From contig JAIRYY010000031.1 of assembly GCA_031267485.1 (NCBI GenBank), positions 1 to 5,245 on the forward strand: a stretch of DNA of 5,245 bases, written 5' to 3'. Source of the stretch: Tannerella sp. GTDB lineage: Bacteria; Bacteroidota; Bacteroidia; Bacteroidales; Tannerellaceae. Under the pieces are notes generated by a model. That model worked only from the letters and a program-made list of their open reading frames with translations, did no database searches and had not been told where the DNA came from. Shown here piece by piece: positions 1 to 4,849 of the stretch. A program made the translations under genes and the position numbers. Numbering within the stretch: the first letter of the stretch is position 1; the number at the start of each line of letters is the position of its first letter.

Positions 1-117
1 GTAACACATCAGTATTTCGGAGTTGAATTGAAAGATATTTGGGTCACGGTCGTAAACGACATTCCCGTTCTCAAAAAACAGATTCAGGACATCATCAACG
101 ATTTGGGCGGAGACTGA
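1..117 (+). CDS. 3' end of an unrecognised gene (5' truncated by the window)
   Basis: Frame 1 is open from the first base to a TGA at 115-117 and gives 38 residues, beginning VTHQYFGVELKDIW and ending IQDIINDLGGD. The composition is protein-like: alternating hydrophobic and charged residues, a beta-strand-like stretch (IWVTVV), then a probable amphipathic helix (LKKQIQDIIND). I do not recognise the family from this tail and see no catalytic motif, membrane segment or cysteine. The gap to rnr is 806 bp and contains a separate rnr promoter, so this gene is not in the rnr operon. No hairpin with a T-tract follows the stop; the palindrome at 203-230 is the nearest possible terminator but has no T-run after it. 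That it is coding rests on the open frame reaching the window edge and the sensible composition. Confidence 0.6.
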   Translation, partial: VTHQYFGVELKDIWVTVVNDIPVLKKQIQDIINDLGGD

Positions 118-202
118 AATATTCTGCCGTTCCGTTCGCAAAAAAAGCGTATTTACCGATATTTAAAGGTTTTGTTCGTATACATGTCGCGGCGTTTTCC
201 CC

Positions 203-230
203 GTAGAGACGCAATGCATTGCGTCTCTAC
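203..230. repeat. Perfect 28-bp palindrome with GTAGAGAC tips
   Basis: The left half GTAGAGACGCAATG (203-216) is the exact reverse complement of the right half (217-230), so all 14 pairs match with no loop. The outer 8 bp, GTAGAGAC / GTCTCTAC, recur in the palindrome at 680-708, and one arm recurs at the end of the Grx-like gene (3391-3398). This looks like a dispersed palindromic intergenic repeat. No T-run follows on either strand, so it is a poor intrinsic terminator. Confidence 0.9.
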
Positions 231-503
231 AACAACCGCCATGGCAATCGAACAAATTCGGCCCCCAATCAAAAAATCCGGCGTCGATTATGCGCGGTTT
301 CAAATCGGCGGTAACGAAATTCGCCACAACGAACCGTATCCCGTTCGCCGGGCAGACACGTTTCCACGACCGCGTGATTCGCGATTACGGCGAACATCAC
401 CTATCAATGCAAACATCGAAAACCGGCAGGAAGATGAATTGCATGAATAATATGTGGCGCAATCACATTCTGGCGAATCGTACCGTCCTGCCGCACCGCA
501 CCC
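231..503. other. Non-coding stretch between the first palindrome and the 23-bp array
   Basis: I see no convincing gene here. Open frames cross it on both strands, but they have no recognisable domain, are rich in R, H and T, and run straight through the palindrome or into the 23-bp array, whose period is not a multiple of three. From about 479 the sequence starts to resemble the array (CGTACCGTC, then CCGCACCGC), suggesting a decayed first unit. No match to the TAnnTTTG promoter pattern was noticed on the + strand. Confidence 0.6.
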
Positions 504-681
504 GCACCGTGCGGTATCGTCACACCGCACCGTGCGGTATCGTCACACTGCACCGTGTGGTATCGTCACACCGCACCGTGCGGTACCGTCACACTGCACC
601 GTGTGGTACCGTCACACTGCACCGTGTGGTATCGTCGCACTGCACCGTGTGGTACCATCGCACTGCACCGTGCGGTACCGT
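504..681. repeat. Tandem array of 23-bp units (7 complete + 1 partial)
   Basis: Complete units begin at 504, 527, 550, 573, 596, 619 and 642, and a partial unit begins at 665. The unit reads GCACCGTGYGGTAYC followed by RTCRCACY. All differences between units are transitions, at unit positions 9, 14, 16, 19 and 23. Each junction forms a 6-bp hairpin, ACYGCA-CCG-TGYGGT, in a + strand transcript; C/T changes at positions 9 and 23 keep pairing as G-C or G-U. There are no spacers, so this is not CRISPR. The period of 23 does not preserve a reading frame, so it is not a protein repeat. The last unit runs directly into the palindrome at 680-708. Confidence 0.92.
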
Positions 682-708
682 AGAGACTCCCAAATTGGGC
701 GTCTCTAC
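680..708. repeat. Second GTAGAGAC-tipped palindrome (29 bp, one mismatch)
   Basis: GTAGAGAC (680-687) pairs with GTCTCTAC (701-708). Inside, CCCAA (689-693) pairs with TTGGG (695-699) around a central A at 694; the only mismatch is T688 against C700. The tips equal those of 203-230 but the core differs (CCCAA/TTGGG in place of GCAATG/CATTGC), and both arms of the core have changed together. It abuts the last 23-bp unit, so the two palindromes bracket the array. The following 98 bp (709-806) show no gene or other structure that I can support. Confidence 0.88.
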
Positions 709-806
709 ATATTCGGGTCAATGGCGCCGGCAGCGCTGTCAAGCGTTTCCAAATCGGGAAAGGCAACGCCCTGCGGGGCAAATTTATTCCTTTCGATGTC
801 GATGGG

Positions 807-839
807 TTTGTACATAAACAAAAAAAAGTATTACATTTG
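807..839 (+). promoter_or_regulatory. Bacteroidota-type promoter for rnr
   Basis: TTTG at 807-810 and TACATTTG at 832-839 match the -33 TTTG and -7 TAnnTTTG elements used by the primary sigma factor of Bacteroidota, with a 21-bp spacer inside the usual range. Transcription would start near 844-848 and leave an untranslated leader of roughly 75-80 nt before the rnr ATG. The leader is A-rich next to the start codon and has no obvious hairpin or riboswitch. Confidence 0.75.
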
Positions 840-923
840 TATCGTATATAATAACTGTTCCCGCAACTTCAGGCAGAAATAAAGGTATACAAATCAACAG
901 AATAAACATTAAAAAAACAGCAC

Positions 924-3113
924 ATGAACAAGAATAAAGCTCCCGGCAGGCAGAAACAGGGCAGGGGAAAACAGGCTAAAAACAAACCGGACGGCGGCCA
1001 GCGCATGAAAAAAGAACGGATGGCGCAGGCCGTCGTCGAACTTTTTCGCAGGGATGCCAAATCGGTATATAATTACAAACAGGTCGGCAAGCTCATCGGA
1101 TTGGAAGACCCGGCGCAGAAACTGCAGGCGCTTGATCTCCTTTACGAGCTGACGGAGGACGGCATCCTGGCGGAGACGGACCACGGACGTTTTCGCTACA
1201 ACAGCCTCGGAACCATTGCGGCCGGGACGTTTCAGCGCCGCAGCAACGGCAACAACGCATTTATCCCCGAAGACGGGGGCGTGTCCATTCGCGTTGCGGA
1301 GCGCAATTCCCTGCATGCCATGGACGGCGACCGCGTGAAGGTGCAGCTCTTTGCGCGCCGCAAGGGGACGGAGCCGGAGGCCGAAGTGCTTGAAATACTC
1401 GAATCCAAAGACCGCACGTACGTCGGCACGCTGCAGATAAGCCACGACTTCGCCTTCCTGGTGACGGAGGACAAGACGCTGGCCAATGACATTTTCATCC
1501 CGAAAGGACAGCTTAAGGGAGGGAAAAGCGGCGACAAGGCGATTGTCAGGATACTGGAATGGCCTGGAAACGCAAAGAACCCGATCGGGGAAATCGTCGA
1601 CATTCTGGGCGTCGCGGGCGACAACAATGCCGAAATGCACGCGATACTTGCCGAGTTTGGCCTCCCGTACAAATATCCGGAAAAGGTCGAACGGGCGGCG
1701 GACGGCATACCGGAAAAGATTTCGGAGGAGGAGATTGCAAAACGCGAGGATTTTCGCGGCGTCACGACTTTCACAATCGACCCGCGGGACGCCAAGGATT
1801 TTGACGACGCACTGTCGCTTCGCAAAACCGGCGACGGCAAATGGGAGGTGGGCGTTCACATAGCCGACGTCACGCATTACGTCAGGCCGGGCGACATCAT
1901 CGACGAAGAGGCCGTAAAGCGTGCCACGTCCGTCTATCTCGTGGACCGCACGATTCCGATGCTCCCGGAGCGGCTCTCCAACAAGCTCTGCTCGCTCCGC
2001 CAGGACGAGGAAAAGCTCTGCTATTCCGTCATATTCGAACTGAACGACAGGGCGGAAATGCTCGCGTCGCGAATCGTCCGCACGGTCATACGCAGCAACC
2101 GCCGCTTTACCTACGAGGAAGCGCAGGACATCATCGAGACCGGGGAGGGCGATTTCAGGGACGAAATCCTGAAGCTGAACGCGCTGGCCGGGATTTTGCG
2201 GAAGAAGCGTTTCGCGGACGGGGCCATCGACTTCGACCGGTACGAAGTGAAGTTTGAAATAGACGACCGGGGGAAGCCTCTGAACGTCTATTTCAAGGAA
2301 TCGAAAGAAGCGAACCATCTCGTTGAAGAGTTTATGCTGCTGGCCAACCGGAACGTGGCGGAAGCGGTGGGGAAAACGCCGAAAGCAAAAAGCAAAAAGA
2401 CGTTCGTCTACCGCATACACGAACAGCCCGACCCGGACAAGATGCAGAACTTTGCCGAATTTATCAGCCGGTTCGGTTACAAACTCAAGACAACGGGCAG
2501 CAAAAGCGACATCACGAAAAACATAAACGCCCTGCTGGACAAAGCCAAAGGCCGTCCGGAGCAGAACCTGATTGAGACGCTTGCCGTGCGTTCGATGCAG
2601 AAAGCGGTTTATTCGACGCAGAACATCGGGCACTACGGCCTGGCATTCCCGTTTTATACCCATTTCACCTCTCCCATTCGCCGTTATCCCGACATGATGG
2701 TGCACCGCCTGCTTGAGCGCTACACGAGAGGCGACAAGAGTGTGAACCGCGAGGAATATGACGATTATTGCGACCACTGTTCGGCGATGGAGCAGCTGGC
2801 GGCCAACGCCGAGCGCTCGTCCGTCAAATACAAGCAGGTCGAGTTTATGAGCAGCCGAATCGGCCTGGTCTACGACGGCGTCATATCGGGCGTGACGGAA
2901 TGGGGACTGTATGTCGAACTGAACGAAAACAAATGCGAAGGGCTTGTCCCGGTGCGGGACCTTGATGATGATTTTTACGAATTTGACGAAAAGAACTATT
3001 GCCTCGCCGGAAAACGGCACAAGCACATCTACCGTCTCGGCGACCCGCTGACGGTCAGGATAGCGCGTGCCAACCTGCAGCGCAAGCAGCTCGATTTCGT
3101 ACTGGCGGAATAA
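924..3113 (+). CDS. rnr: Ribonuclease R (3'-5' exoribonuclease, RNB/RNase II family)
   Basis: The 729-residue product degrades RNA 3' to 5' processively, including structured RNA, in mRNA, rRNA and tmRNA-tagged transcript turnover in the cytoplasm. Visible domains: a basic N-terminal tail (1-33), a winged helix (about 30-95), two cold-shock/OB folds (about 97-155 and 165-235), the RNB catalytic domain (about 275-605) and a C-terminal S1 domain (about 640-727). The catalytic metal site is TIDPRDAKDFDDA (284-296) with D286, D292, D294 and D295; THFTSPIRRYPD (579-590) is the second family signature. The length is shorter than E. coli RNase R (813). It lacks the lysine-rich C-terminal tail seen there and ends directly after S1; basic residues sit at the N-terminus instead. 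The ATG at 924 is the first after an in-frame TAA at 903-905 and is preceded by an A-rich stretch. The Grx-like gene follows after 25 bp. Confidence 0.96.
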   Translation: MNKNKAPGRQKQGRGKQAKNKPDGGQRMKKERMAQAVVELFRRDAKSVYNYKQVGKLIGLEDPAQKLQALDLLYELTEDGILAETDHGRFRYNSLGTIAAGTFQRRSNGNNAFIPEDGGVSIRVAERNSLHAMDGDRVKVQLFARRKGTEPEAEVLEILESKDRTYVGTLQISHDFAFLVTEDKTLANDIFIPKGQLKGGKSGDKAIVRILEWPGNAKNPIGEIVDILGVAGDNNAEMHAILAEFGLPYKYPEKVERAADGIPEKISEEEIAKREDFRGVTTFTIDPRDAKDFDDALSLRKTGDGKWEVGVHIADVTHYVRPGDIIDEEAVKRATSVYLVDRTIPMLPERLSNKLCSLRQDEEKLCYSVIFELNDRAEMLASRIVRTVIRSNRRFTYEEAQDIIETGEGDFRDEILKLNALAGILRKKRFADGAIDFDRYEVKFEIDDRGKPLNVYFKESKEANHLVEEFMLLANRNVAEAVGKTPKAKSKKTFVYRIHEQPDPDKMQNFAEFISRFGYKLKTTGSKSDITKNINALLDKAKGRPEQNLIETLAVRSMQKAVYSTQNIGHYGLAFPFYTHFTSPIRRYPDMMVHRLLERYTRGDKSVNREEYDDYCDHCSAMEQLAANAERSSVKYKQVEFMSSRIGLVYDGVISGVTEWGLYVELNENKCEGLVPVRDLDDDFYEFDEKNYCLAGKRHKHIYRLGDPLTVRIARANLQRKQLDFVLAE

Positions 3114-3138
3114 ACTTTTCCAAAATAATTATAAACAC

Positions 3139-3402
3139 ATGAAACCAATAACGTTATTTTACCTCCGGGACTGTCCGTTCTGCAAAAAAGCGCTGGCGTA
3201 CATCGACGAACTGAAAAAACAGGAAGCCTACCGGGACATTGAAATTGAAATGATAGAAGAATCGGAACAAGCGGAACTTGCCGACCGGTACGACTACTAT
3301 TATGTTCCGACGTTCTACGCGGACGGCGAGAAACTGCACGAGGGCGGAATCTATAAAAATGAAGTGGAAGATATTCTGAAAAAATGTACCGTAGAGACGT
3401 AG
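3139..3402 (+). CDS. Small glutaredoxin/thioredoxin-fold protein with CPFC active site
   Basis: The 87-residue product starts MKPITLFYLRDCPFC: a first beta strand followed directly by the redox motif C12-P-F-C15. A cis-proline loop YYYVPTFY (V56-P57) and a GG turn (HEGG, 67-70) sit where glutaredoxins and NrdH-like proteins have them. It is probably a cytoplasmic thiol-disulfide oxidoreductase; the electron donor and substrate cannot be told from sequence. The frame is open back to 3067, but the ATG at 3139 is chosen because the fold begins there and it follows an AT-rich leader, while upstream starts would overlap rnr. The 25-bp gap and the absence of a promoter suggest co-transcription with rnr. 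The last residues TVET and the TAG stop lie in a copy of the GTAGAGAC repeat arm, so the C-terminus may have been altered by repeat insertion. Confidence 0.88.
   Translation: MKPITLFYLRDCPFCKKALAYIDELKKQEAYRDIEIEMIEESEQAELADRYDYYYVPTFYADGEKLHEGGIYKNEVEDILKKCTVET
3386..3398 (+). repeat. Single arm of the GTAGAGAC repeat inside the 3' end of the Grx-like gene
   Basis: GTACCGTAGAGAC here is identical over 13 bases to 675-687, where the 23-bp array meets the second palindrome. It encodes the last residues of the Grx-like protein, and the TAG stop follows two bases later. No perfect opposite arm lies next to it; the nearest similar string is GAGACGCCC at 3487-3495, in direct orientation. Confidence 0.6.
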
Positions 3403-3422
3403 GCGGAGCCACATCCCGTCGT

Positions 3423-3470
3423 CATTGCAAGACCTCACCCCCGGCATCTCCGGAGTGTGGTCTCGCAATG
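3423..3470. terminator. Strong 48-nt hairpin between convergent genes (terminator or repeat)
   Basis: CATTGCAAGACCTCAC (3423-3438) pairs with GTGTGGTCTCGCAATG (3455-3470) over 16 positions with two mismatches. An inner CCGG/CCGG stem (3441-3444 with 3450-3453) closes on a 5-nt loop. It lies 20 bp past the Grx-like stop and 37 bp beyond the stop of the convergent FKBP gene, where a bidirectional terminator is expected. No T-run follows immediately on either strand, so it may be a dispersed palindromic repeat that also stops transcription or protects 3' ends. Confidence 0.6.
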
Positions 3471-3507
3471 GCGGAACAGGGCTTTTGAGACGCCCCTATC
3501 GGACATT

Positions 3508-4380
3508 CTATTTTTCCGGCTCTATTTCCAGCAGTTCAATCTCAAAAATCAGCGTCGAATAGGGAGGTATGTTCTTCCCCTGCCCCGTGGAGCCATACGC
3601 CAGGTCATGCGGGATAAACAGTTCCCATTTGGAACCGGCGGGCATCATTTTCAGCGCTTCCGTCCAGCCCTTGACGACCTGGTTCACGCGGAAAGAGCCG
3701 GGCGCATTGTTTTTGTAGGAACTGTCAAACTCCGTCCCGTCAATAAGCGTCCCTCTGTAATTAACCTTGACTTTCGCCTTTTCATCCGGGATGTCGCCCC
3801 GTCCCTCCGTAATAATCCGGTACTGCAGGCCGCTCGGCGTCGTCTTCACCCCCTCCCTGCTTTTGTTGTCCGCGAGGAACTTTTCGTTGGCCGCAATGCT
3901 TTCCGCATATTTCTCCAGCTTATAGCGTTCCCTTATCTCGTCCATTTTACTCTGGCTGTACGTCTGCGCCCGCATGACGCTCATTTCGTCATAGTTTCTG
4001 ACGCCATTGTAAAAACCCGCAAGCACGGCATTCCGGTTTATCGTCCGGCCGGAATCGCCCAGGAAGATATCCCCCGTTACATTCTCCACCCACTGATTGT
4101 TTATCAGATGGGCAATGCGCATTCCCTCGAGATACGCCACATCTTCCGGCGCATAATTTTTCGCCCCGTGTTTGAATCCCCTGTAAAAATCCTCCATATA
4201 AGCCGTATCCACGCCGGCCTGCATGACGAGATAGTTCTTGATACCGTCGGCTCGTGACAGCCCGAAGAAATACGACATCGTGTCAATATCCGTCTTCAAC
4301 TCGCCCCGCGAGGAAAATGACGTGCACGAGCCCAGTCCAAACATCACAACAATAACAGTTAAAATACTTATTTTTCCCAT
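3508..4380 (-). CDS. FKBP-type peptidyl-prolyl cis-trans isomerase lipoprotein (FkpA/Mip-like)
   Basis: The 290-residue product speeds cis-trans isomerisation of prolyl bonds and probably acts as a folding chaperone in the envelope. Residues 1-18 form a lipoprotein signal peptide (K3, hydrophobic core ILTVIVVMFGL) ending in the lipobox LGSC, so lipidation is expected at C19. TSFSSRGE after the cysteine lacks the acidic export signal of surface-exposed Bacteroidota lipoproteins, favouring a periplasm-facing location. Residues about 29-170 match the helical dimerisation domain of FkpA/Mip proteins (TMSYFFGLSRADG) with a charged helix near 143-172. Residues about 180-287 are the FKBP domain: VNYRGTLIDGTEFDSSY, VVKGWTEAL, the IPHDLAYG loop and the final strand TLIFEIELLEIE, with the usual aromatic pocket (Y208, F218, W239, Y262, F279). 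All key segments are present, so it should be active. It is convergent with the rnr operon and divergent from the tRNA gene. Confidence 0.94.
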   Translation of the reverse strand: MGKISILTVIVVMFGLGSCTSFSSRGELKTDIDTMSYFFGLSRADGIKNYLVMQAGVDTAYMEDFYRGFKHGAKNYAPEDVAYLEGMRIAHLINNQWVENVTGDIFLGDSGRTINRNAVLAGFYNGVRNYDEMSVMRAQTYSQSKMDEIRERYKLEKYAESIAANEKFLADNKSREGVKTTPSGLQYRIITEGRGDIPDEKAKVKVNYRGTLIDGTEFDSSYKNNAPGSFRVNQVVKGWTEALKMMPAGSKWELFIPHDLAYGSTGQGKNIPPYSTLIFEIELLEIEPEK

Positions 4381-4467
4381 ACGCTTTTAGATTTTAATAT
4401 TCATATTAAACAACTTCAATTATTTATTTCTCAAACAATTATCCAGCAACAGACAGATTTCACCGTG

Positions 4468-4475
4468 CAAAAATA
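4468..4475 (-). promoter_or_regulatory. Candidate -7 element for the FKBP gene
   Basis: On the minus strand this reads TATTTTTG, matching TAnnTTTG, and lies about 88 bp upstream of the FKBP start codon. No TTTG sits at the expected -33 spacing, so the match is partial, and the AT-rich surroundings make a chance match possible. Confidence 0.4.
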
Positions 4476-4519
4476 AAAAAAATCAGCATTAATTGTATCC
4501 GAATTGTTCAAAAAAAAAC

Positions 4520-4549
4520 TTTAAAACCCGGATATTTGTATTATCTTTG
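4520..4549 (+). promoter_or_regulatory. Promoter of the tRNA-Val gene
   Basis: TATCTTTG at 4542-4549 matches the Bacteroidota -7 element TAnnTTTG exactly. TTTA at 4520-4523 sits 18 bp upstream as an approximate -33 element (TTTG expected). The element ends 4 bp before the first base of the mature tRNA, so the transcript would start at or very near the mature 5' end and leave little or no leader. Confidence 0.65.
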
Positions 4550-4553
4550 CCGC

Positions 4554-4628
4554 GAACTATTAGCTCAGTTGGTTCAGAGCATTGCCTTGACAGGGCAGGG
4601 GTCGCCGGTTCGAGTCCGGCATGGTTCA
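4554..4628 (+). tRNA. tRNA-Val (anticodon GAC)
   Basis: A complete 75-nt cloverleaf can be folded. The acceptor stem GAACTAT (4554-4560) pairs with ATGGTTC (4621-4627) with one T-G wobble. The D arm is GCTC/GAGC (4563-4566, 4577-4580). The anticodon stem TTGCC/GGCAG (4582-4586, 4594-4598) encloses the loop TTGACAG with anticodon GAC at 4589-4591. The variable loop is 5 nt, and the T arm is GCCGG/CCGGC around TTCGAGT (4604-4620). The discriminator base is A4628, as expected for valine. GAC reads the GUC and GUU codons. CCA is not encoded, so it must be added after transcription. The gene has its own promoter and diverges from the FKBP gene. Confidence 0.95.
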
Positions 4629-4645
4629 CAGACTTTGCCCGTCCG

Positions 4646-4662
4646 GCCCTCTGCCGGAGGGC
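4646..4662 (+). terminator. Small GC-rich hairpin downstream of tRNA-Val
   Basis: GCCCTC (4646-4651) pairs with GAGGGC (4657-4662) around the loop TGCCG, 17 bp past the tRNA end. It is placed to end the tRNA transcript, but no T-run follows (ATGAAAAACC comes next), so intrinsic termination is uncertain. The remaining sequence to 4752 is AT-rich with no gene or clear signal. Confidence 0.35.
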
Positions 4663-4752
4663 ATGAAAAACCGGAAACACAGACAAAAACAGATAATGAA
4701 GACGCAAAGCATTTCATTTATAACTAAATGTCGATAAGCAAATATTTTAGAT

Positions 4753-4800
4753 TTTACCCTATCATTTACCCTATCATTTACCCTATCATTTACCCTATCA
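4753..4800. repeat. Four perfect tandem copies of a 12-bp unit
   Basis: TTTACCCTATCA is repeated exactly at 4753, 4765, 4777 and 4789, and a decayed start of a fifth copy (TTTCAC) follows. Read on the minus strand, the unit is TGATAGGGTAAA, which carries TGA-TAG in one frame and TAA in another. Identical copies suggest recent expansion by slippage. Confidence 0.93.
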
Positions 4801-4807
4801 TTTCACA

Positions 4808-4849
4808 TTAATCATTAATCACTAATCACTAATCACTAATCGCTAATCA
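4808..4849. repeat. Six tandem copies of a 7-bp unit overlapping a gene end
   Basis: The unit is YTAATCR, with copies at 4808, 4815, 4822, 4829, 4836 and 4843; variation is limited to C/T at position 1 and one A/G at position 7. Its reverse complement is TGATTAG, which contains TGA and TAG. Because 7 is not a multiple of 3, the array places stops in every frame, and TAA does the same on the + strand. The last two units encode the C-terminus and stop of the minus-strand gene. Confidence 0.93.

Noticed and set aside
172..450. 92-codon + strand frame starting before the first palindrome
   Set aside because: Part of it is translated palindrome (RRDAMHCVSTT), the composition is poor, and there is no promoter or domain.
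504..681. CRISPR array
   Set aside because: Units are contiguous 23-bp repeats without spacers, and no cas gene is present in the window.
779..786. Minus-strand TAAATTTG resembling a -7 promoter element
   Set aside because: No TTTG at the right spacing and no minus-strand gene downstream, so it is likely a chance match in AT-rich DNA.
290..882. Overlapping + strand frames (290-817 and 454-882) and a minus frame (566-781) across the 23-bp array
   Set aside because: They translate the repeat in shifting frames (RTVRYRHTAPCG-like strings). The 23-bp period does not keep a frame and there is no recognisable domain.
909..3026. 705-codon open frame on the minus strand, antisense to nearly all of rnr
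   Set aside because: The rnr frame carries full RNase R domains and motifs. The antisense product is an F/V/R/H-rich sequence with no domain, and such shadows are expected opposite GC-rich genes.
3457..4257. 266-codon + strand frame antisense to the FKBP gene
   Set aside because: The minus strand encodes a complete FKBP lipoprotein with signal peptide and active-site residues, and the + frame has no domain.
4489..4727. Frames overlapping the tRNA gene on both strands (4489-4707 minus, 4536-4727 plus)
   Set aside because: Strings such as AGLEPATPALSRQCS and ELLAQLVQSIALTGQGSPVRV are well-known false translations of tRNA genes.
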